A stretch of 10,330 bases of DNA from Bacteroidota bacterium (GTDB lineage: Bacteria; Bacteroidota; Bacteroidia; Bacteroidales; UBA1556): positions 1 to 10,330 of the forward strand of contig QMPB01000104.1 of assembly GCA_003648395.1 (NCBI GenBank), read 5' to 3'. The notes under the pieces were generated by a model. That model saw only the letters and a program-made list of their open reading frames with translations, did no database searches and had not been told where the DNA came from. The position numbers were made by a program, and so were the translations under genes. How positions within the stretch are numbered: position 1 is the stretch's first letter; the number at the start of each line of letters is the position of its first letter. Shown piece after piece: positions 1-5,338 of this stretch.

Positions 1-519
1 AATTTTTATTAGTAAGTCGCGGTCACTTTTACTACTGTCATTTTTGTCAAGTTGATCCAGAGTTATTTCAGGTACATAATGTATTGATGCCAATAGTTCA
101 ACAAGTTCACGAAGAGTTATTTCAGTATCTTTATAGGTTATGCTAACTATTTTTTTTGGAAAGTTAACAAAAGATGTGATGATAGATTTGTTGAGTGTGT
201 TTAGATTTTCCAGAAGCCAAATACATGAGGCACAATGAATTGTTGGTACAAACAAAGTTACCTTACTAATTCCTCCATCTGAAAAGTCTAATAGTTTTTC
301 ATTTATTTCTTCATTATCAAGATAGGCGTATTTATTACCAACATCAACCTTGTCTACTCTAATGCCTGACATGGGTTGTATATCGTAATATTTATCAAGT
401 TTGTTTTGATTGAGAATTTGATAAACAGTCTTACAGCCGTTGCAGCAAAAAGGTTTGTCGTCCCACATAATGGGATGTTTCCCACAATCTTCTCCACAAT
501 GAATACAGGCTAATCCCAT
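1..519 (-). CDS. ccoI: CcoI/FixI-type copper-translocating P-type ATPase, N-terminal 173 residues (cut by window edge)
   Basis: The reading frame is open from the ATG at 519 down to base 1, so only the N-terminus is present; the P-type ATPase core (TGES, DKTG, CPC) lies outside the window. Residues 1-30 carry a cysteine-rich metal-binding module with Cys5, Cys8, Cys12, Cys25, Cys26 and Cys29, resembling the zinc-finger-like domain that precedes the HMA domain in CcoI/FixI proteins. Residues about 85-155 look like an HMA domain with the metal-binding motif IHCASC (Cys96, Cys99). Known role of the family: moving copper across the inner membrane for assembly of the cbb3-type cytochrome c oxidase. 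The start is four bases after the stop of the upstream heme lipoprotein gene, so the two are almost certainly co-transcribed. A different copper or heavy-metal ATPase cannot be fully excluded without the rest of the gene; the paired Cys-rich and HMA modules favour CcoI. Confidence 0.8.
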   Translation of the reverse strand, partial: MGLACIHCGEDCGKHPIMWDDKPFCCNGCKTVYQILNQNKLDKYYDIQPMSGIRVDKVDVGNKYAYLDNEEINEKLLDFSDGGISKVTLFVPTIHCASCIWLLENLNTLNKSIITSFVNFPKKIVSITYKDTEITLRELVELLASIHYVPEITLDQLDKNDSSKSDRDLLIKI

Positions 520-523
520 TAAA

Positions 524-1177
524 TTAGTTTTTTTCTAAAGTGATATTAATAAAAGTAATTGCCCACATACCTCTGGGGTGGCCATCTTCAAAGTTGATAG
601 CTTTGTCATCAGGATATAGTTCTTCAATTTTTGATGCTATATTACTTGGCATAGTTTTACCCGGTTCTCCGTGGCATGTTAGGCACTTTTTGTTAATAAT
701 AATGGGTTTGTAATAAACAGGGTGGCCATTATTATCAATTGCAATTTTTGATTCTAAGGTTTTTCCGTCTTGCCATTCCATAAGGTATTCGGTAAATATT
801 TCAGATTCTTTTGCATTTACTTCATTTTCAGGATTTCTATTTTTTATTGCAATTCTTCTAATTGTAACATTTTCAGCTGTGGCTAGAGAGTCGGTAATTT
901 TCATGGCATTATTATTACAAAAAAGTATTGCTTTTTCAGCACCTTCATTTTTAATGGCTTTTTTAAGAGCTGAGCTAAGTTCTGTAGCTGCTACTTTAGT
1001 TATAGTTGCACCTCTCTTCCGTATGGCTTTTGCATTAACATCCGATAAACTTATGTAGGAAATTTTATCTTGTTCATCAGTTATATTTTTTTGCTTTTCA
1101 GATTCATTAGTATCAGTATTGCAACTAATAACTGAAAATATAATAATTACAAATAAAACTTGGTTGAGATATTTCAT
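524..1177 (-). CDS. DUF3365 (Tll0287-like) c-type heme lipoprotein
   Basis: This 217-residue protein starts with a short basic-hydrophobic signal peptide and a lipobox ending at Cys19 (VISC), so it is predicted to be a lipoprotein facing the periplasm. After a polar linker (20-45), residues about 48-215 match the pattern of DUF3365/Tll0287-like domains, with one CXXCH heme c attachment motif at 165-169 (CLTCH), a preceding HPVYYKPI stretch (152-159) and a C-terminal HPRGMWAI stretch (200-207). Members of this family are single-heme periplasmic proteins, often with a PAS-like fold, found near respiratory or sensor genes; no enzymatic reaction is established for most of them. The gene is first in a leftward unit with the copper ATPase only four bases downstream, which suggests a role around cbb3 oxidase assembly or redox sensing. 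That role is inference. The residues after Cys19 (NTDTNESE) give no clear surface-export signal. Confidence 0.85.
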   Translation of the reverse strand: MKYLNQVLFVIIIFSVISCNTDTNESEKQKNITDEQDKISYISLSDVNAKAIRKRGATITKVAATELSSALKKAIKNEGAEKAILFCNNNAMKITDSLATAENVTIRRIAIKNRNPENEVNAKESEIFTEYLMEWQDGKTLESKIAIDNNGHPVYYKPIIINKKCLTCHGEPGKTMPSNIASKIEELYPDDKAINFEDGHPRGMWAITFINITLEKN

Positions 1178-1249
1178 ATGTATTTGTTTTTTTAAACTAG
1201 ATTTATAAATAAAAATTCTATCATTTTTTTAAAAAAAAGTAATAGTCAT

Positions 1250-1260
1250 TATACTTTGCA
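1250..1260 (+). promoter_or_regulatory. Possible rightward promoter element, mirror of the leftward one
   Basis: The sequence TATACTTTGCA resembles the TAnnTTTG -7 element but has three rather than two bases between TA and TTTG. No convincing -33 element is present. If active it would read rightward into the gene-free stretch 1265-1555, against the leftward promoter at 1281-1290. Low confidence: it may exist only because the palindrome copies the leftward element. Confidence 0.25.
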
Positions 1261-1288
1261 ACCTTAAATTAATTCAAGGTTGCAAAGT
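1253..1288. repeat. 36-bp near-perfect palindrome, candidate operator
   Basis: The arms 1253-1265 (ACTTTGCAACCTT) and 1276-1288 are perfect reverse complements over 13 bp. The ten central bases continue the symmetry except for one pair (1266/1275), so 17 of 18 pairs match. It is not followed by a T-run on either strand, which argues against an intrinsic terminator. Each arm contains TTTGCA, the downstream part of a Bacteroidota promoter, and transcripts starting from those elements would begin inside the palindrome and carry only one arm. It is therefore more likely to act as DNA (operator or protein site) than as an RNA hairpin. The binding factor is unknown. Confidence 0.75.
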
Positions 1289-1290
1289 TA
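1281..1290 (-). promoter_or_regulatory. Promoter -7 element for the heme lipoprotein/ccoI unit
   Basis: Read leftward, 1290-1281 gives TAACTTTGCA, a full match to the Bacteroidota -7 consensus TAnnTTTG. No good TTTG -33 element was seen upstream of it. Transcription would start near 1277, giving an untranslated leader of about 100 bases before the ATG at 1177. The element lies inside the right arm of the 1253-1288 palindrome, so anything binding the palindrome would compete with RNA polymerase. Confidence 0.5.
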
Positions 1291-1507
1291 TTAATATTAC
1301 TTCTAATCGGAATAATTGTTACTTTAGAAAATTATTAGATAATTTAAAGCCATAATGGAGGCTTAGTATTCTTTCGGAAATACAAATCTTAAATTTGTTA
1401 GTATGGTAAAAACTTTGAATTTTGATTAGGGTGCCACCTTTTTTAGGATGGGATTGATATAGAACATTGGAAATGTCTACTTAAATCAATCATCTAAAAA
1501 CTATTAA
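1289..1507. other. Gene-free stretch with several hairpins
   Basis: No plausible open reading frame was found here on either strand; the few ATGs on the plus strand run into stops within eight codons. It holds three further inverted repeats. The first is 1322-1349: CTTT/AAAG plus AAATTAT/ATAATTT around a TAG loop, with a three-base bulge. The second is 1366-1383: GTATT/AATAC around an eight-base loop. The third is 1452-1491: GATTGAT/ATCAATC enclosing ACATT/AATGT. Together with the palindrome just before, they could form a structured leader or small RNA, but in AT-rich DNA short hairpins arise by chance. No known RNA family was recognised. Confidence 0.35.
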
Positions 1508-1539
1508 TTAGTGGTAGATAAGTTTTCTTTCTATTTTTG
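1508..1539 (+). promoter_or_regulatory. Promoter of the DUF5063 gene
   Basis: TATTTTTG at 1532-1539 matches the TAnnTTTG -7 consensus exactly. A weak -33 candidate (TTAG, 1508-1511) sits 20 bases upstream. Transcription would start around 1544-1547, leaving a leader of only about ten bases before the ATG at 1556. Confidence 0.6.
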
Positions 1540-1555
1540 CAAAAAAAAATAAGCT

Positions 1556-2095
1556 ATGAAAAGTTCTTCTTTGGACGATATTACTTTGTCAAAATCAGTT
1601 ATTGAGATGGCAACAGTAGCAAATGAGTTTTGCTACTTTTTTGAAACTATTGAAGGTAAGGATAAAGAAATTATTCTTGATTTTATACAACGTATATTGC
1701 CTTTATTATATGTTAAAGGAACGCTATTACCTGAAATACAGCCTAAAACTCCTGAAGCAAATGAACGTTTTGTTACAGAGGAACAATGGGAAGTAGTGTT
1801 TACCACATTGAGGGGTATTTTTGGTAAAGACGATGAATTTTGGCTTATTGACCCACAATACATTAATGAAACGGAACCATTAAAAGCAAGTCTGTCAGAA
1901 AATATAGCTGATATTTATCAAGACATGAAAGATTTTATCTTACTCATGCAGAAGAATACTCTTGCTGCTCGTGAAAATGCTATAAGTGAATGTAGTTTGC
2001 TACTTGCAAATCATTGGGGATATCGAGTGGGAAATATTTTTACACAGATTCACCATTTGATATATTTTAATGAAGAAATAGTTACTCCATATTAA
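1556..2095 (+). CDS. DUF5063 domain-containing protein
   Basis: This 179-residue protein has no signal peptide or membrane segment and is predicted to be cytoplasmic, acidic and mostly helical. The N-terminal pattern around residues 18-32 (MATVANEFCYFFETI), the central LPLLY (48-52) and the C-terminal NHWGYRVGNIF stretch (about 152-162) fit the DUF5063 family, which is widespread in Bacteroidota and has no established function. Length is normal for the family and the gene looks intact. It has its own close promoter element and is followed by a weak terminator-like hairpin, so it is probably a single-gene unit rather than part of an operon with feoAB, 128 bases downstream. The family call rests on recall of its sequence pattern, not on a search. 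Confidence 0.75.
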   Translation: MKSSSLDDITLSKSVIEMATVANEFCYFFETIEGKDKEIILDFIQRILPLLYVKGTLLPEIQPKTPEANERFVTEEQWEVVFTTLRGIFGKDDEFWLIDPQYINETEPLKASLSENIADIYQDMKDFILLMQKNTLAARENAISECSLLLANHWGYRVGNIFTQIHHLIYFNEEIVTPY

Positions 2096-2125
2096 AAATT
2101 TAGGAGAATATCTAATATTTTTTTT
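2096..2125 (+). terminator. Weak intrinsic terminator after the DUF5063 gene
   Basis: Directly after the stop codon, AAATTTAG (2096-2103) pairs with CTAATATTT (2112-2120) with one bulged T, giving an eight-pair stem and an eight-base loop. The T-run 2118-2125 follows and partly overlaps the stem. The stem is nearly all A/U, so termination may be inefficient. Confidence 0.4.
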
Positions 2126-2150
2126 CATTATAGAGCACAATATATATACC

Positions 2151-2165
2151 TGATAATGGGTATTT
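2151..2165 (+). promoter_or_regulatory. Possible Fur-type half-site
   Basis: TGATAAT at 2151-2157 is a perfect left half of the 7-1-7 Fur box TGATAATnATTATCA, but the right half (2159-2165) matches only three of seven bases. It lies just before and into the -33 element of an iron-transport gene, which is where a Fur site would make sense. Weak on sequence alone. Confidence 0.25.
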
Positions 2166-2193
2166 GAAACTTTGTAAAAATTGTCTTATTTTG
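2163..2193 (+). promoter_or_regulatory. Promoter of feoAB
   Basis: TTTG at 2163-2166 (-33) is separated by 19 bases from TTATTTTG at 2186-2193, which differs from the TAnnTTTG -7 consensus at one base. The spacing is normal for Bacteroidota. Transcription would start near 2198-2200, about 25 bases before the ATG at 2224. Confidence 0.5.
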
Positions 2194-2223
2194 CTCTATA
2201 ATAAGATATAACAATTACTATCC

Positions 2224-4713
2224 ATGAATCTTTCTGAACTTAAAAGCGGTGATAAGGCAATTATCATTAAAGTTAGAGGTAGAGGAGCCTTCAGGAAACG
2301 CATTATTGAAATGGGTTTTGTTGTTGGTAAACAGGTAATTGTTGTAAAAAATGCTCCGTTAAAAGACCCCATTGAATATAATGTAATGGGTTATGAGGTA
2401 TCGCTAAGACGAAGCGAAGCTTCTTTAATCGAGGTGAATACAGGTAGCTCAGATGGATTAAAAAAAGAATTTGACGGAATATTGCAACTCGAACAATCAT
2501 TAAATATTTCTCCAATTAATAGTAAAAGTAGAATTATTAATGTTGCACTTGTGGGTAATCCTAACTGTGGTAAAACAACTATTTTTAATTTTGCATCGCA
2601 CTCAAAAGAAAAAGTTGGTAACTATGGAGGTATAACTGTTGATGCTAAACAAGCACAATTTATACATTCGGGTTATACATTTAATATTGTTGATTTACCT
2701 GGCACATATTCCATTACAAGTTATACACCAGAAGAGTTATATGTTAGGGATCATATTGTAAATAGTATTCCAGATATTATTGTAAATGTGATAGATACCT
2801 CCAATTTAGAGCGTAATTTATATCTCACAACACAACTTATTGATATGGATGTAAAGGTTGTGATAGCACTTAATATGTGGGATGAGTTTCAGGAAAAAGG
2901 TGATGTTTTTGATTATCCCAGTCTATCAAAAATGATTGGTATACCTATGGTTCCAACAGTGGGCTCAAAGGGTAAAGGTATTGAAAAACTTTTTGATACA
3001 ATTATATCAGTTTGTACAGATACTGAACCTATTACGCGGCATATTCATATAAATTATGGAAACAGAATTGAAAAATCCATTAAAAAACTTCAAGATTTAA
3101 TAAATATTGAGGATAATAAGAAATTAACCAATAAAGTTTCTCCCAGGTATTTAGCACTTAAACTTCTTGAACAAGATAATGAAGAGCTTAAGAGAATTAA
3201 TATTTGTGGTAATGCTGCACAAATAAAAAAAGATGCTGTTATTGAATCAGATAGTATATCAAAGCTTCGTAATGAGAATATTGAAACTGTTATTACTGAT
3301 GCAAAATATGGATTTATTGAAGGTGCTCTAAAAGAAACGCTTAAACCAGATAATAGGCACAATAGAATTACTAGAAGTAGGATAATAGATAACATTGTGA
3401 CAAGTAAGTTGCTTAGTTATCCTATATTTTTATTTGCTATTTGGATTACCTTCCAAAGTACATTTTATATTGGCGATTATCCAATGCAATGGATAGAGAC
3501 ACTCGTATCTTATACCGGTAATTTACTTTCAAACTGGCTTCCTAATGGTATGTTTAAGGATATGCTTGTGGATGGTATTTTGGGTGGAGTAGGAGGAGTT
3601 ATTGTTTTTCTTCCAAATATTTTAATACTATTTTTCTTTTTAACACTAATGGAGGCTACGGGATACATGGCTAGGGTAGCATTTATTGTTGATAAATTAA
3701 TGCATAAGGTTGGATTACATGGTAAATCGTTCGTGCCCATGCTTATGGGGTTTGGCTGCAATGTACCCGCAATAATGGCAACACGTACAATTGAGAATAA
3801 AAATGACAGGCTCGTAACAATGCTTATAATACCTTTTATGTCATGTAGTGCTCGATATCCAGTTTATATACTGTTAATCAATGCATTTTTTACAGACTTC
3901 AGGGGTAGTTTATTATTTGGAATTTATATGTTGGGAATTCTATTAGCCGGAATTGTTGCTTGGATGATGAAAAAAACACTCTTTAAGATTGAAGTTGTTC
4001 CCTTTGTGATGGAGCTTCCTCCTTATCGGATGCCTGTTCTATCCTCAGTACTAAAGCAAACTTGGTTTAAAGGAGAGCAGTATATTAAAAAAATGGGGGG
4101 TATTATTTTAATTGCTTCAATAGTAGTTTGGGCACTTGGCTATTTTCCGCAAAATGCTGATATAACAAATGAATACGACAATAAAATTTCTATTATTGAA
4201 TCACAGTTGGTTCAGCAAACTACACAATCTTACATACTCAGTGATTCAGTAGCTATTCTTAAGTCTGCTAAGATTAGTGATTTACAAGAAAACTCCTATA
4301 TTGGTATGCTTGGTAAGTTTATTGAACCGGTTATAAAACCACTCGGATTTGATTGGAAAATGGGAATAAGTTTAATTGCTGGTTCTGCTGCAAAAGAAAT
4401 TGTAATAAGTACAATGGGAGTTCTTTATCAATCTAGTGGTGATCCTGAAAATAATGAATTGTTGGTTGAACGAATTAAGAGTCAGGTGTATAAAAGTGGA
4501 GATAAAAATGGTGAGCATGTGTTTACTCCTTTAGTTGCTCTATCTTTTATGTTATTTATATTAATATATTTTCCATGTATTGCTGTAATTGCTGCCATTA
4601 AAAATGAATCAGGTAACTGGAGATGGTCCTTGTTTTTAACTATTTATACCACACTATTAGCATATTTAGTATCATTTTTAACCTTCCAGATTGGTTCATT
4701 ATTGGGTTTCTAG
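2224..4713 (+). CDS. feoAB: FeoA-FeoB fusion ferrous iron transporter
   Basis: This 829-residue inner-membrane protein imports Fe(II). Residues 1-71 are an SH3-like FeoA domain, joined by a linker (72-104) to a complete FeoB. The cytosolic G domain shows G1 GNPNCGKT (111-118), G2 GGIT (135-138), G3 DLPG (157-160), G4 NMWD (217-220) and a G5 region near 247-252. A helical guanine-dissociation-inhibitor-like region follows (about 275-375). The membrane part carries both gate motifs, GFGCNVPAIMATR (509-521) and PFMSCSARYPVY (537-548), and a conserved AGSAAKEIVIS (719-729), with about eight hydrophobic segments. A soluble insert at 642-692 separates two of them. FeoA-FeoB fusion is normal in Bacteroidota, so this is not unusual. 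No FeoC or other Feo partner is nearby. It appears to be transcribed alone, from a promoter enclosed by a long inverted repeat, and iron-dependent control is plausible. All key residues are present and the gene looks intact. Confidence 0.95.
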   Translation: MNLSELKSGDKAIIIKVRGRGAFRKRIIEMGFVVGKQVIVVKNAPLKDPIEYNVMGYEVSLRRSEASLIEVNTGSSDGLKKEFDGILQLEQSLNISPINSKSRIINVALVGNPNCGKTTIFNFASHSKEKVGNYGGITVDAKQAQFIHSGYTFNIVDLPGTYSITSYTPEELYVRDHIVNSIPDIIVNVIDTSNLERNLYLTTQLIDMDVKVVIALNMWDEFQEKGDVFDYPSLSKMIGIPMVPTVGSKGKGIEKLFDTIISVCTDTEPITRHIHINYGNRIEKSIKKLQDLINIEDNKKLTNKVSPRYLALKLLEQDNEELKRINICGNAAQIKKDAVIESDSISKLRNENIETVITDAKYGFIEGALKETLKPDNRHNRITRSRIIDNIVTSKLLSYPIFLFAIWITFQSTFYIGDYPMQWIETLVSYTGNLLSNWLPNGMFKDMLVDGILGGVGGVIVFLPNILILFFFLTLMEATGYMARVAFIVDKLMHKVGLHGKSFVPMLMGFGCNVPAIMATRTIENKNDRLVTMLIIPFMSCSARYPVYILLINAFFTDFRGSLLFGIYMLGILLAGIVAWMMKKTLFKIEVVPFVMELPPYRMPVLSSVLKQTWFKGEQYIKKMGGIILIASIVVWALGYFPQNADITNEYDNKISIIESQLVQQTTQSYILSDSVAILKSAKISDLQENSYIGMLGKFIEPVIKPLGFDWKMGISLIAGSAAKEIVISTMGVLYQSSGDPENNELLVERIKSQVYKSGDKNGEHVFTPLVALSFMLFILIYFPCIAVIAAIKNESGNWRWSLFLTIYTTLLAYLVSFLTFQIGSLLGF

Positions 4714-4811
4714 TCCATTTATTTTACTTAAAGACGAAAAATAATTATTTAAAACCTTTATTAGGAAAGAAGTTTTGTTAATTTTGTCATACCCAAATGT
4801 TGAATTATTTA

Positions 4812-4819
4812 TATATTTC
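4812..4819 (+). promoter_or_regulatory. Weak promoter-like element upstream of hpt
   Basis: TATATTTC differs from TAnnTTTG in its last base. No TTTG element sits at the usual spacing (the nearest, 4783-4786, is 25 bases away). It is the best candidate in the 141-base gap after feoAB. No convincing terminator was seen in that gap, so read-through from feoAB into hpt is possible. Confidence 0.25.
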
Positions 4820-4854
4820 AATAAAATGAAGGCAATAACTAACACAATTAACCA

Positions 4855-5202
4855 ATGGGAGTAATAGATAAAGAACAATTTACCGAAACATTTCAATATT
4901 TTGATAATGAAATAGTAGTGGAAATTATTGATATTTTCCTAAATGAGTATCCGGAAAGGATAGAGGCTCTTAACGCAAGTATAAAAAATGTTGATTATGA
5001 TAGTCTTAAATTTAATTCGCATAGCATAAAAGGAGTTGTTGCAAATTTTGTAGCTCCATCTGTAGAGCAGCAGGCTAAGGAGCTCGAAATAATGGGTTCT
5101 GATAAGAATATGGAAGGTGCTGAAGAATTATTTGCAGCTTTTAAAATAAGTAGTGAATCTTTGGTTGAAGAACTAATAGAGCTTAAAGAGGAATTTGTTT
5201 AG
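4855..5202 (+). CDS. Stand-alone Hpt (histidine phosphotransfer) protein
   Basis: This 115-residue cytoplasmic, acidic, all-helical protein is a single Hpt domain. The phosphorylated histidine should be His56 in the motif HSIKG (56-60), matching the family HxxKG pattern, within a helix preceded by FLNEYPERIEAL (28-39). Hpt domains pass phosphoryl groups between the receiver domain of a hybrid kinase and a separate response regulator. The next gene encodes a hybrid kinase with a receiver but no Hpt domain, so the two are likely partners; this is inference from position. A strong terminator follows, so hpt ends its own transcript before the kinase gene. There is no kinase or receiver domain fused to it, and the length is normal for a single Hpt domain. 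Confidence 0.88.
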   Translation: MGVIDKEQFTETFQYFDNEIVVEIIDIFLNEYPERIEALNASIKNVDYDSLKFNSHSIKGVVANFVAPSVEQQAKELEIMGSDKNMEGAEELFAAFKISSESLVEELIELKEEFV

Positions 5203-5243
5203 ATGAGAATTCTTATCTATTGTAACTATTGTAATTATTGGGG

Positions 5244-5293
5244 GACTTTTATGAATTACTTTACGTAAGAAGAAATTCATGGAAGTCTTTTTT
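5244..5293 (+). terminator. Strong intrinsic terminator after hpt
   Basis: Bases 5244-5257 pair with 5274-5287 over 14 consecutive pairs, two of them G-U (5249/5282 and 5250/5281). The loop is 16 bases, and a run of six Ts (5288-5293) follows at once. It begins 41 bases after the hpt stop. It is rightward only, since the opposite side lacks a T-run. It separates hpt from the kinase gene. Confidence 0.8.
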
Positions 5294-5338
5294 ATGTATT
5301 AAATGTTTGTAGTTAGTATTAATGTAATTAATTAACCT

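Larger units (their letters stand above)
2127..2202. repeat. Long inverted repeat enclosing the feoAB promoter
   Basis: The left arm 2127-2142 (ATTATAGAGCACAATA) and the right arm 2187-2202 are reverse complements at 15 of 16 positions, with the only mismatch at 2138/2191. Arm centres are 60 bp apart. The right arm overlaps the -7 element and the presumed start site, and the left arm lies upstream of the -33 element. A small inner hairpin, ATACC/GGTAT (2146-2150 and 2159-2163), sits between them. The arrangement fits a two-site operator around a promoter, but no binding factor is known. No T-run follows, so it is not a terminator. Confidence 0.65.

Noticed and set aside
1253..1288. The palindrome read as an intrinsic terminator.
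   Set aside because: There is no T-run directly after the stem on either strand, and no gene ends into it: both flanking genes start facing away from it.
1429..1440. On the minus strand this reads AAGGTGGCACCC, which resembles the T-box riboswitch core GGTGGnACC.
   Set aside because: No specifier stem or terminator/antiterminator pair was found, the downstream gene is not an aminoacyl-tRNA synthetase or amino-acid gene, and T-boxes are not expected in Bacteroidota. It also lies upstream of the best promoter for that strand, so it would not be in the leader.
1633..1863. Minus-strand open frame opposite the DUF5063 gene.
   Set aside because: It lies wholly within a well-supported gene, has no recognisable domain and no promoter; it is a shadow frame. 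The same applies to minus-strand frames inside feoAB, the kinase gene and over the feoAB-hpt junction.
2224..2436. FeoA fused to FeoB considered as a novel fusion.
   Set aside because: FeoA-FeoB fusions are already well known in Bacteroidota, so the fusion itself is ordinary.
4738..4749. Twelve-base palindrome AAATAATTATTT after feoAB, considered as a terminator or operator.
   Set aside because: It contains only A and T, has no loop or following T-run, and such palindromes are common by chance in this base composition.
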